Positions 26,147 to 35,657 of a DNA stretch of 64,000 bases are shown in pieces. Origin of the DNA: Piromyces finnis (taxonomy: Eukaryota; Neocallimastigomycota; Neocallimastigomycetes; Neocallimastigales; Neocallimastigaceae); contig MCFH01000001.1 in NCBI GenBank assembly GCA_002104945.1, positions 248,001 to 312,000 on the forward strand, given 5' to 3'. Under the pieces are notes generated by a model that saw nothing but the letters and a program-made list of their open reading frames with translations, was not told where the DNA came from and made no database searches. Each line of letters starts with the position of its first letter. The stretch's first letter is position 1. The position numbers and the translations under genes were made by a program.

Positions 26147-28695
26147 ATGGTTACTGCTACTAATCTTGGTTTCGGACGTATTGGTATTAAGCGTCAATTA
26201 AAGTTCCTTGTTGAAAAATACTGGAACGGTAAGGTTACTTACGATGAATTAATTGAAGGTTCTAAGGTAAATAAATAAACAAATAAACAATGATAACTTT
26301 TAAAGAATAAAAATTAATCAAGTAGAATGTTAAATTGAAAATATAATAATAATGAAAAAGGATAAAACATTTAAATAAAGGAAAATAAAGATAATAGTGT
26401 ATTAAAAATAAATTGTTAAAATTATTTATTTTTTATAATATATATATATATATATATATATAATTATTTTAAAAGAACCTCCGTGCTGCTCACTGGACTG
26501 CTCAAAAGGAAGCTGGTATTGCTGATGGTCACATTCCATCTAACGATTTCTCTTACTACGATCATGTTTTAGATAATTCTTTCATGATTGGTGCTATCCC
26601 AGAAAGATACCAAAAGTTAGATATTGTTCCAGTTGAAAGATACTTCGCTATGGCTAGAGGTTACCAACGTGATGATATTGATGTTCAAGCTATGGAAATG
26701 AAGAAGTGGTACGATACCAACTACCACTTTATTGTTCCAGAATTAGTTGAAAACCAAGAATTCAAGTTAGCTTACAAGGTTAAGGCTGTCGATGAATTCC
26801 TTGAAGCTAAGGAATTAGGTATCAAGACTCGTCCAGTTTTACAAGGTCCAATTACTTACTTATTACAAGCTAAGGTTAAGGGTGTTGATGCTTCCTTCAA
26901 CAATTTAACTCACTTCGTTCCACGTATTATTCCAGTTTACGTTGAAATCTTAAAGCGCTTAGCTGATGCTGGTGCTGAATGGATTCAATTTGATGAATCT
27001 TACTTAGTTATGGATATTGTTAATGAAAAGTACACCAAGGAAATTATCCAAAACGCTTACCAAACTGTTTACAAGGCTTTCAAGGAAGCTGTTCCAAGCC
27101 TTAAGTTCTTAATTGCTACTTACTTCGACAAGGTCGATTCTAACATTGAATTCGTTGAAGCTATTGCCAATGAAATTGACGGTTTACACATTGATCTTGT
27201 TCGTGCTCCACAACAACTTCAACCAGTTGTTGAAAAGGTCAAGTCTTTCTCTAAGAAGATTGTTTTATCTGTTGGTGTTATTGATGGTCGTAACATCTGG
27301 AAGACTGATTTAAGTAAGGCTATTAAGACTGTTCAAGTTGCCATTGATGCTCTTGGTTCTGAAAACGTTTTCGTTGCTCCATCTTGCAGTTTACTTCACG
27401 TTCCACACACTCTTTCTACTGAAGAAAACATTAAGAACAACAGTCCAGAAGTTTACGATTGGTTATCTTTCGCTGTTGAAAAGCTTGATGAAATCAGCAC
27501 TGTTGCTAAGGCTGTTAACGGTGAAAATGTTAGCGAAAAGCTTGAAGCTAACCAAAAGTCTATTAACAACCGTAGCACTTCACCACTTATCCACAAGCCA
27601 GAAGTTAAGGAAGCTGTTAAGAATGTTACCCCAGAAATGCTTACTCGTGGTACCCCATTCGCTGAACGTATTGTTGCTCAACAAAAGATTCTTAACCTTC
27701 CAAAGTTCCCAACCACCACTATTGGTTCTTACCCACAATCTAAGGAAGTCCGTTTAACTCGTCAAAAGTTCCGTAAGGGTGAAATTACTAAGGAAGAATA
27801 CGATCAATTCATTAAGGATGAAACTCTTCGTTGCATTAAGAAGCAAGAAGAATACGGTTTAGATGTTATTGTCCACGGTGAATTCGAACGTACTGATATG
27901 GTTGAATTCTTCGGTGAAAAGATGGAAGGTTACATCTTCTCTCAATTCGGTTGGGTTCAAAGTTACGGTTCTAGATGTGTTAAGCCACCAATTCTTTACG
28001 GTGATATTGTTCGTCCACAACCAATGACTGTTGAAATGATCAAGTACGCTCAAACTTGTACTGAAAAGCCAGTTAAGGGTATGTTAACTGGTCCAGTTAC
28101 TATTCTTCAATGGTCTTTCGTTCGTGATGACCAACCAAGATCTACTACCGCTTACCAACTTGCCTTAGCTATCCGTAAGGAAGTTAAGGATCTTGAAGAA
28201 GCCGGTATTAAGGTCATTCAAGTTGATGAAGCTGCTCTTCGTGAAGGTTTACCATTAAGAAAGGCTGATCAAGACAACTACCTTCAATGGGCTATTGATA
28301 CTTTCTTATTAGCTACTTGCTGTGTCAAGCCAACTACTCAAGTTCACACTCACATGTGTTACAGTGATTTCAACGATATCTTCACTTCTATTAAGAGAAT
28401 GGATACTGATGCTATTACTATTGAAAACTCCAGATCTGACTTAAAGCTCTTAAATGCTTTCAAGCAATACGGTTACACTAACGGTATTGGTCCAGGTATG
28501 TACGATATTCACTCTCCACGTGTTCCATCTTACGAAGAAATTCTTGAACGTGCTCGTGAAACTCTTAAGTACATTGACTCTGAATTATTATGGATCAACC
28601 CAGATTGTGGTTTAAAGACTCGTGGTTGGGCTGAAGTCGAACCATCCTTAAAGAACCTTGTTCAAGTTGCTGTTACTCTCCGTAAGGAAAACTAA
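26147..28695 (+). CDS. metE: Cobalamin-independent methionine synthase
   Basis: Transfers a methyl group from methyltetrahydropteroyl-triglutamate to homocysteine, the last step of methionine synthesis, in the cytosol. Two exons: 26147-26266 (40 codons, [20 protein letters not shown]) and 26476-28695, split by a 209-base intron (GTAAAT...AAAAG), giving 779 residues, the usual length. The N-terminal half carries the pterin-binding repeat ([19 protein letters not shown]). The C-terminal catalytic half starts at [15 protein letters not shown] and contains [43 protein letters not shown], the zinc ligands of [11 protein letters not shown] and the Cys of [11 protein letters not shown]. Codon use is strongly biased (GGT, AAG, CCA, AAC, TTC) and base composition is less A/T-rich than in neighbours, the mark of a highly expressed gene. 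A perfect hairpin follows the stop. Confidence 0.98.
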
Positions 28696-28750
28696 ATTTA
28701 GAAATAAATTTTTTATCTTTAATAGTAAGGATAAATTCCTTATGAAGACA

Positions 28751-28780
28751 TTTTCTTAAAAGTTGATTGTTTTAAGAAAA
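28751..28780 (+). promoter_or_regulatory. Perfect 11-bp hairpin in the metE 3' region
   Basis: TTTTCTTAAAA (28751-28761) and TTTTAAGAAAA (28770-28780) are exact reverse complements around the 8-base loop GTTGATTG, 56 bases after the metE stop. It could be a transcript 3'-end or stability element. The stem is A/T-rich, so chance is possible. Confidence 0.5.
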
Positions 28781-29452
28781 TTTAAATAACAAATATATGA
28801 ATAAAGCGTTTTTTAATCGTGAAAGAAAACATGTAAACTAGAAAACGAATTTGAAACCAAAATTATGAAAGATACACAAAAATAATTATAAAAATAATCA
28901 AAACCCTACCTTTTTTATTTCCATTTTTTTTTTGTAAAAAAAAAAAAAACCCAAAAATTATAAACCAAAAATTAATCTTATCGATTTAAAACTAATCAAT
29001 AATTTATAATAATCATATTTAAAAGCACATATTTATCTAAAGAAAAAAAACATTAATATACGTTTTGCTTATAGAAATTTTAATTTTTTTAAAATTTTTA
29101 TTTTTTTTAGAATCCTAACTATTTAAGCACATAATTTCTATTATAAAAAAGAAACATTTCATTATAATTTTTTTAGAAGCATAATTTATAAATATCATTT
29201 ATGTAAATAATGAAATAAATAATTATAAAAAAACATAATAAAAATAAAAAATAAAAAAAAAATTAAAAAAAAAAAAAAAAAAGTAATTAGAGTGTTTATA
29301 TTTTGAATTTTATATTATTGTAAATATTTAGTAAGAGGAATAAAATTTTATATTGAATTTTTATTCTAGAGCTATAGAAGTTAAAATTTTAAAATAGTTT
29401 ATATCATTAGTAGCACAATGTGTTCCTTTTTGGTGGAATTTTAGTTTATGAT
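28781..29452. other. Spacer between metE and the LINE fragment
   Basis: About 670 bases of A/T-rich DNA with an A-rich tract (29250-29282). No gene or repeat family recognised. Confidence 0.5.
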
Positions 29453-29649
29453 TTGGTTATTAGATTGTCCAAGCTGCTAAATTTGTTGATCCAGTTTGTC
29501 CTAACTACTGTCCATTCCCGGGCCAGCGCAACCAATGGAGATCATAATTTTGTCCCATGATAAAATTTTGATCTTTGGCTCGGTGTCCCATTGGAAGTCA
29601 AATACAATTATTATACTTTAGTATGATAGTGGCTTTCTTACTTTAATTT
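29453..29649 (+). mobile_element. Scrambled, truncated LINE 3' fragment
   Basis: Three pieces match the full LINE further right but in altered order. TTGGTTATTAGATTGTCCAA matches 34411-34430. The next about 45 bases match the earlier segment around 34337-34379 with a few changes. From GGGCCAGCGCAACC onward the copy follows 35020-35146, ending at CTTACTTTAATT. About 640 bases of the element between the second and third pieces are missing. The piece keeps the 3' stem-loop. It ends exactly where the 5' region of the next LINE begins, so the two are head-to-tail. Confidence 0.85.
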
Positions 29650-29897
29650 CCCTCTTGGGAACGTGCCTTCATTTATTTAATAAATGTAGTTTCTCAAGGG
29701 GGTCTACTCATGCTCATGGTACTGAGAGAGTAGAAAGAATTAAATCCAAGTATTGCGCAATGGATGCTTGGTGCCCTCTTAGGAATGTGCCTTCATTTAT
29801 TTAATAAATGTAGTTTCTCAAGGGGGTCTACTCATGCTCATGGTACTGAGAGAGTAGAAAGAATTAAATCCAAGCATTGCGCAATGGATGCTTGGTT
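29650..29897 (+). repeat. Two tandem 124-base monomers at the LINE 5' end
   Basis: Unit 1 (29650-29773) and unit 2 (29774-29897) differ at only a few positions. A partial third unit follows, with GCTCATGGTACTGAG near 29929. Each unit can form three hairpins: a 12-base stem closed by CCCTCTT...AAGGGGG with CATTTATT/AATAAATG inside; TCTACTC/GAGTAGA; and CCAAGCAT/ATGCTTGG. The C-to-T change in the last stem of unit 1 keeps pairing as G-U. Tandem 5' monomers act as promoters in some mammalian L1 elements; a similar role is inference here. Confidence 0.8.
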
Positions 29898-30544
29898 AGT
29901 CTTCAAGGGAAAATTATTAGGACTAAGCTCATGGTACTGAGCGATTAAAAAACATTTTATTCATCGAATTTAAGTATTTGATGAATAAGTTGAATGTTTG
30001 ATATTCAGGTAAGTTTGTATAGTATTTAATTAGAAGAGTAATACATTTTGTTGCTGTATTTTTTCTTTTATTCATGTATTCTTGTAGTACTACTCTTCTC
30101 TTGTAAGAATCCAATGTAGTCAACTTTAGCATTTGCATTGTACTTTTATATTCATGTAGCTATTGTTGTATTGTTTCTTGTAAGAGACTGATTCACTCTA
30201 CATCATGTAAAAATACTATTCACAAGCTTTCTGGTGTCGACATTCTTGATTCAAATTTTTTACCAATTTAAATATTTAATGAAAAGTAAAGTCAAACAAG
30301 TTTAGTGTCAAAAAGCGATTCGAATTTACTAACAACAAACCAAAACTAGAATTTTTAAAAAAAGTTAACAACTAGAATTCAAAAAAAGAAACTTTAAACT
30401 TTAAACAAAGTATCGTAACAATTTTTGTACTATCCAGTACTTTTAAGAAGAGAGAGAGAGACAGATTTTTTCCATATACGTTATATTTATAATTTTTATT
30501 AGTATTTATTTTATATTCAATTTTTTTAATTAGAATTAATTATC

Positions 30545-33500
30545 ATGTCAGTCCTTTATATTAAAGATAAGAATTATATCAGACGTGGTACCCGGTCTTA
30601 TGGTATCCCCTTAGATGATATTCGCTCCTTCTTTATCCGTGGTATTCGATCATGGTCAGTAAATATGCTATGGGAAAAACTCGAGGTTATTCTAGAAGAT
30701 AAATTTAATTCAGTTATTAGTGTTAAATATTTTCAGACTTTCAATGATCACTTTTTCTTAGTCAAGGTTCATGGTTCATCGAAAGATTGTATTAAAATCT
30801 TACACATGTTAAAGAAGAAACTTTCAGTTACCTCAATTTCCTTTTCAGCTCGTAGTAGAAGGAATCACAAATACACTTTTTCCACTCTCAAACGTAAAAT
30901 TTTAGTTTCTAATAAACATCAACATTCTATTCAACAATCATTTCAACAATCAGTTCAACAATCTCATCAACAATCCGATCTTCAACTAGATCTTCAACAA
31001 GATCTTCAACAAGTTTCCAATCATGAAAATATTCCAGATCTACAGCAAACACAATTTCAATCTCAACATTCAACAATTAATTCTAATAGCTCTATCAACT
31101 CTGATAACAGTTCAATAGTTGATAGTTCTTCAGTTTCACAGCCATCTAGTAATAGTTCTACTTATTCCTCTGATGCATCATCCATTAATAACGATGACTT
31201 TAATAATAATAATAATAGCAACGATTCTTCCTCATCCAACAAGCCTGATAACTTTTCTTTTTGTCTTAGTTGGAACACCAATGGGTGGAATCACGAAAAG
31301 AGAGATAGTATTAGCTATTTCACAGCTATTTTCAAACCATTATTTTTATGTTTCCAAGAAACTGGTAATGGTTCTGGATCGAATACAGATTATCCTTGTC
31401 GTGTTACTTTGCGAAACTATAGACACTTTTTCAAGAAAGCTGACGAATCAGTTCCAGGAATGAGAGGTTTATATTTAGGTTTTCACAATTCATGTCAAGC
31501 CTCACTTGAAAACTTCTCTGGAAAGTACATTATTTCTATTTATACTTTTAGTCTCTGGAATAGATTCAAATGCTCGATTGGTAATGTTTATATGCCTCAT
31601 AGTCATCACAACATCTATGTTGATCATGCAAAGTTAGAAGTTCGCTTGTGGTTACAAACTCATTCATCCCATCCATCGATTCTTGTTGGTGATTTTAATA
31701 TGTCTAAAGTAAAATTATCCAACTGGTTATCAACTAATGGATTAGGAGATTGGGAAATTCTTCCGCTTAGAGGGTCGACTATCTCTTGGACTCGAGGTGA
31801 TCAATCTTCCGACATTGACTATGCTCTTATTAATTCGAAGATGAAAGATCTTATTCACTCAGGATCATTTATAAATAATTTTTATCCTGTATCAGACCAT
31901 AAGCCACTTCTTATTAATGGTAAAATTATTCCTATGGAAGATTTTTCTAATGACTTTAATGTTCCTAAGAAAATTCTGAAATGGAATAGATTAAAATGTA
32001 TTGAGGAAAAGGAATCTATTCTCAGTCATAATAAATTCCAAATACTTTCAGCAAAATCCAACGATCCTAATGTTTCTACAGATGAACTTTCCAAAGAGTT
32101 TACTTCAACTGCTTTTTCAATTGCAGACGAGCTCAGTATTACTTCAGCAAATAATGTTTTAAAGTCTTCATTTCATATTTCACAACAAATTTTTAATCTT
32201 CAAAAAATCAAAATGAAGTTGTATAAGAGATTTAAAAAAGAAAGAATTTATGATATAGATGAATTTATTAAAAGAATTAAAATCTACCGTAAACTCATTG
32301 ATTACATCCACAAAAGATGTAATGAATTTAGGAAGCAAGAATATCTTCATTGGATTAAAACAGGATGTGAGTATATGAAGAGTCATAATCCTAAGAAGGC
32401 CTGGAAATGGATCAAGAAAACTGCAAAAATTGGAAAAGATTCTTTCTTTATTGCTCAACCAATTAAAAATAAAAATGGAGAATTAGTTGTTGCTACGGAA
32501 GAACAACTAGATGTGTGGCATGATCATTTCGAAAATCTTGCATCAGACCCAAGTGGTGTAAGTCTTGATTTGGAGCATTGGTATGAAGAACCAACGAATA
32601 AACGTTTTTCACTTCCTATGCTTGATGAGTGGGATATCAACCAAGATATTAGTATTGATGAAGTCAAGTCAGCTATCCTCACTACTCCAAATTATAAAGC
32701 ATCAGGTCCGGATGGTATTCCAATTGAATTTTACAAAGCATTAGTTCCATCAAGTAATGATTCTAATAATGCTACAGATAATAATTCTTCTGGTAATACT
32801 ACTTCAGATAATGATGCTCATGGTTTAAATTTTATTCTTAAATTATTCAACCGTATTTGGGATGGAGATTTCCCCAACTCATGGAATGAATCCAGTATTG
32901 TTTCTATTCCTAAGAAGGGAGATTTGACAGATTGTGATAACTATCGAGGTATATCACTTATCAATAATGGTATTAAGTTGATTTCCAAAATTGTCACCAC
33001 TAGAATCTCAGAATATGGTTTAAAGAATAATTTCATTAGACCTGAACAATTTGGTTTTCGAAAAAAGGAAGAAAGTATTAGTCTTTTCATTTCAATCCAA
33101 GAAATATGCCGTAGACGTCAATTAGATAATAAAGAGACATATTTGGCCTTTTTAGATCTCAGGAAAGCATACGATTCAGTCCCAATCGGTAATATTCTCC
33201 ATAAATTAGATTGTTTAGGAATCCGAGGTAAGAGTTTACAATTTATCAAAAATTTATATTTAACATCTAAGGCTAATGTCAAATTAGATGGACAATTCTC
33301 GAAATCTTTTGATGTGAAGAAAGGAGTCCGTCAAGGTTGCCCTCTTTCTCCTATTCTCTTTAATCTCTTTATTAATGATATATTTAGAGAGTGCGAAGAT
33401 CTAGGAGTCAGTTTAGGTGACACTCGATGCTGTGGTGGACTTTTTGCAGATGATATAATTATTTGTGCTCCAACAAGAGGATGCTTAAAAAAGATGCTTA

Positions 33501-35059
33501 GAAGAGTTAATGAATGGGCATTGTATAATGAAATGGAATTTGGTATCCAGAAATGTTCAACGATGGTGATTCGTCCTGAATCAATAGAAAATCAGAACAA
33601 GAGAGATCCAACATTTTACTTAGCAGGACAACCCATTCCAACTACTGATTGTTATACTTATCTTGGTGTTCCATTTGATAAGAATCTGTCCCTTAAACCA
33701 GTAATTAAAGCTCTTAATAACAAGGTTTTGAAAGGGCTTTTCTCAGTCAGTAAATTCTTAAGAAATCCTAATATTCCTATTCCCTTCAAAAAGCTAGTAC
33801 TTAACTCACAAGTGATTAGCAGAGTTTCATACTTTGCACCATTACTTGGATCCAACAAAGCTAGGTCTAGGATTGCTCAGAAGCATGTTAACAAAGGAAT
33901 ACGATGGGTTGCCGGAGTTCATAAAGCTGTATCGTTTATATCTTTATACTCTATCTCAAAAGATTTGAATATTCCTCCATTGTCAGCCAAATGTGCGTTA
34001 GCTCAGGTTAGATGTTTTAACAAATGGAAAAACTCAAATTGTATTATCTCACACCTTGTTAATTACATTCCTAAATTTAGAAAATACACGTGGTGCAAAT
34101 CAAGTAGGACACTTGATAAAAAATTAAAGAAACATGGAGATGTTAAAGCAGTTAAAAACTTTTATTGGAAAGATCTCAAAGGGAATTCAATCAAAGCGCA
34201 ATATTATGATGATAATAAATTTATTGAAACTAAAGATTTTATTAAATTATGTTATGAATACCCAGAGTTTGCCTATGGCTTCTACTGGCTATTGAAAGCA
34301 AGAAGCGGATACAAGTTGGATGCTAGAGTTGCCAAAGCTGCCAAATTTGTTGATCCAGTTTGTCCTAACTACTGTCCATGTTGCAAGTGTGGAGATCAAA
34401 GTATTAAACATTGGTTATTAGATTGTCCAACATTTAGAGATATCCGTATTAAATATTATGTTTCTATAGTCCATCTATTAAATTTTTTCAGTCAACGTAA
34501 TTCCAATAGTCCTATCAATAATAATGAAATTGATAATGTCAGCAGAGATAGCAATAACAGTAATAGTAATAGTAACAATAGTAATAATAACAATAGTAAT
34601 AATAACAATAGTAATAATAACAATAGTAGTTATAGAAATAATAATACTAGTAATGATAGCAATAGTGAAGATAATAATTCTAATTTAGATAGTAATTTAG
34701 TTAATGATAGTAATAATTCTAATAATCCGGTGAATATTAAAGTGTATGATTATTCTAGTGTGTGCAGTAAAATATTTAAATTCCTTCTTGGGGGAAGAAG
34801 TTTTAACAATATCAATTACAATTCAAGGGAATGGAAAGAACTTTGCAAGTGTCTGATTCAATCTGGTACTAATGAAGGAACACCATTCTTGACGGTAACC
34901 GCGGAACTTCTAACCAAAATCATGCCTTTTGCTATTGGCCAGCAATGGTCAATGTTCAAAAGGTTTGAAGCATCATCCAAGAGCGTCAATGCTGAAGAAA
35001 CAGTAAGACAGGCCAGGAGGGCCAGCGCAACCAATGGAGATCATAATTTTGTCCCATGA
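30545..35059 (+). CDS. LINE polyprotein: AP endonuclease and reverse transcriptase, 1504 residues
   Basis: Drives target-primed reverse transcription. The N-terminus (1-115) is basic and could be a nucleic-acid-binding fold. A Gln/Ser/Asn-rich linker (about 120-235) follows. The endonuclease (about 237-455) shows the catalytic motifs SWNTNGW, FQETG, VGDFNMSK, SDIDYALI and SDHKPL. The reverse transcriptase (about 715-990) shows KASGPDGIPIEFYK, PKKGDLTDCDNYRGISL, FLDLRKAYDSV, GVRQGCPLSPILF and FADD. Near 1270 a Cys/His motif CPCCKCGDQSIKHWLLDC precedes another Ser/Asn-rich insert (about 1320-1400). The product ends in a basic tail, VRQARRASATNGDHNFVP. The ATG at 30545 is the first in frame. No ORF1-like separate gag gene precedes it. 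No RNase H domain was seen. Confidence 0.95.
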   Translation: MSVLYIKDKNYIRRGTRSYGIPLDDIRSFFIRGIRSWSVNMLWEKLEVILEDKFNSVISVKYFQTFNDHFFLVKVHGSSKDCIKILHMLKKKLSVTSISFSARSRRNHKYTFSTLKRKILVSNKHQHSIQQSFQQSVQQSHQQSDLQLDLQQDLQQVSNHENIPDLQQTQFQSQHSTINSNSSINSDNSSIVDSSSVSQPSSNSSTYSSDASSINNDDFNNNNNSNDSSSSNKPDNFSFCLSWNTNGWNHEKRDSISYFTAIFKPLFLCFQETGNGSGSNTDYPCRVTLRNYRHFFKKADESVPGMRGLYLGFHNSCQASLENFSGKYIISIYTFSLWNRFKCSIGNVYMPHSHHNIYVDHAKLEVRLWLQTHSSHPSILVGDFNMSKVKLSNWLSTNGLGDWEILPLRGSTISWTRGDQSSDIDYALINSKMKDLIHSGSFINNFYPVSDHKPLLINGKIIPMEDFSNDFNVPKKILKWNRLKCIEEKESILSHNKFQILSAKSNDPNVSTDELSKEFTSTAFSIADELSITSANNVLKSSFHISQQIFNLQKIKMKLYKRFKKERIYDIDEFIKRIKIYRKLIDYIHKRCNEFRKQEYLHWIKTGCEYMKSHNPKKAWKWIKKTAKIGKDSFFIAQPIKNKNGELVVATEEQLDVWHDHFENLASDPSGVSLDLEHWYEEPTNKRFSLPMLDEWDINQDISIDEVKSAILTTPNYKASGPDGIPIEFYKALVPSSNDSNNATDNNSSGNTTSDNDAHGLNFILKLFNRIWDGDFPNSWNESSIVSIPKKGDLTDCDNYRGISLINNGIKLISKIVTTRISEYGLKNNFIRPEQFGFRKKEESISLFISIQEICRRRQLDNKETYLAFLDLRKAYDSVPIGNILHKLDCLGIRGKSLQFIKNLYLTSKANVKLDGQFSKSFDVKKGVRQGCPLSPILFNLFINDIFRECEDLGVSLGDTRCCGGLFADDIIICAPTRGCLKKMLRRVNEWALYNEMEFGIQKCSTMVIRPESIENQNKRDPTFYLAGQPIPTTDCYTYLGVPFDKNLSLKPVIKALNNKVLKGLFSVSKFLRNPNIPIPFKKLVLNSQVISRVSYFAPLLGSNKARSRIAQKHVNKGIRWVAGVHKAVSFISLYSISKDLNIPPLSAKCALAQVRCFNKWKNSNCIISHLVNYIPKFRKYTWCKSSRTLDKKLKKHGDVKAVKNFYWKDLKGNSIKAQYYDDNKFIETKDFIKLCYEYPEFAYGFYWLLKARSGYKLDARVAKAAKFVDPVCPNYCPCCKCGDQSIKHWLLDCPTFRDIRIKYYVSIVHLLNFFSQRNSNSPINNNEIDNVSRDSNNSNSNSNNSNNNNSNNNNSNNNNSSYRNNNTSNDSNSEDNNSNLDSNLVNDSNNSNNPVNIKVYDYSSVCSKIFKFLLGGRSFNNINYNSREWKELCKCLIQSGTNEGTPFLTVTAELLTKIMPFAIGQQWSMFKRFEASSKSVNAEETVRQARRASATNGDHNFVP

Positions 35060-35093
35060 TAAAATTTTGATCTTTGGCTCGGTGTCCCATTGG
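35031..35093 (+). promoter_or_regulatory. LINE 3' stem-loop containing the stop codon
   Basis: CCAATGG (35031-35037) pairs with CCATTGG (35087-35093). Inside it, AGATCATAATTTT (35038-35050) pairs with AAAATTTTGATCT (35061-35073) with a single mismatch, closing the loop GTCCCATGAT, which contains the TGA stop (35057-35059). The same structure is present in the truncated copy (29532-29594). A 3' stem-loop recognised by the reverse transcriptase is known for stringent-type LINEs; that role here is inference. Confidence 0.75.
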
Positions 35094-35150
35094 AAATCAA
35101 ATACAATTATTATACTTTAGTATGATAGTGGCTTTCTTACTTTAATTAAA

Positions 35151-35320
35151 ATTACTAGAATACATTATACCCAATTTTTATTCATTTGTGTTTATTTAAA
35201 CCTATTTTTTTTTTAATTTTTTATTTTTATTTTTAATTTTTTATATTACATGTATTATAATTGTAATTAAATTAATAATAAAGTTTAAAATATTTGATGC
35301 CGTTAAAAAAAAAAAAAAAA
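35151..35320 (+). other. A/T-rich tract ending in A16
   Basis: About 150 A/T-rich bases with AATAATAAAG followed by a run of sixteen A (about 35305-35320). It resembles a 3' untranslated region with a poly(A) tail. It may belong to the LINE, making its 3' end longer than in the truncated copy, or to another retrotransposed transcript. Confidence 0.45.
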
Positions 35321-35657
35321 GGCGGAACAATGACATTTGAATGAACAACTTTACAGTTCATCGGGGTCTCATGTTCCATAGGTCGGGGGTCTCGCGGCTT
35401 TTCTTACTAAAACAATCCCTATCATTAGTAGCTCTATGAGGCTACTTTTTGATAGGTTTAGTAAGACACCTAACGTTATCGAGAGCGCCGACGTCGTACC
35501 GATATGGCAAAGGAACATTCCTAATGTTCCGTACACAAGGTTCAATGTTGGTATTTCTTTGAATGAAAACATTATGAGCTCATGGGAGGGAGAGTTTAGT
35601 GGGCATTACACTATTCTATCTACATGGAATGTTACTTTTCTTTTTTATTTCATTTAA
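35321..35657 (+). pseudogene. G/C-richer island with a partial foreign-looking reading frame
   Basis: This block is visibly richer in G and C than any non-coding DNA around it. A frame open from a stop near 35385 to 35657 (about 90 codons, including VIESADVVPIWQRNIPNV) uses codons such as GAG, GCC, GAC, GTC and CCG that are rare in neighbouring genes. It has no partner exon I can find and no recognised family. It also holds a three-tier inverted repeat (35403-35465) and a perfect 8-base hairpin GGAACATT/AATGTTCC (35512-35530). Likely a fragment of a transposon or captured sequence. A real small gene is less likely. Confidence 0.4.

Larger units (their letters stand above)
29650..35150 (+). 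mobile_element. Near-complete APE-type LINE (non-LTR retrotransposon)
   Basis: The element has a structured 5' region with tandem 124-base monomers, one long frame (30545-35059) with AP-endonuclease and reverse transcriptase, and a short 3' region with a stem-loop. The 5' limit is inferred from the junction with the preceding fragment. The 3' limit is inferred because the truncated copy loses similarity right after CTTACTTTAATT, matching about 35146 here, followed by AAAA. The coding frame is intact, so the element may be competent. Target-site duplications could not be identified by eye. Confidence 0.85.

Noticed and set aside
29700-29760. Possible hammerhead ribozyme core in the LINE monomer (CTGAGAGAG...GAAA)
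   Set aside because: The essential CUGANGA order is not met; bases 8 and 9 of the core are swapped. Only general hairpin structure is claimed.
29929-30138. Antisense frame of 69 codons in the LINE 5' region
   Set aside because: No homologue or splice partner recognised, and it overlaps the inferred LINE leader; length is unremarkable.
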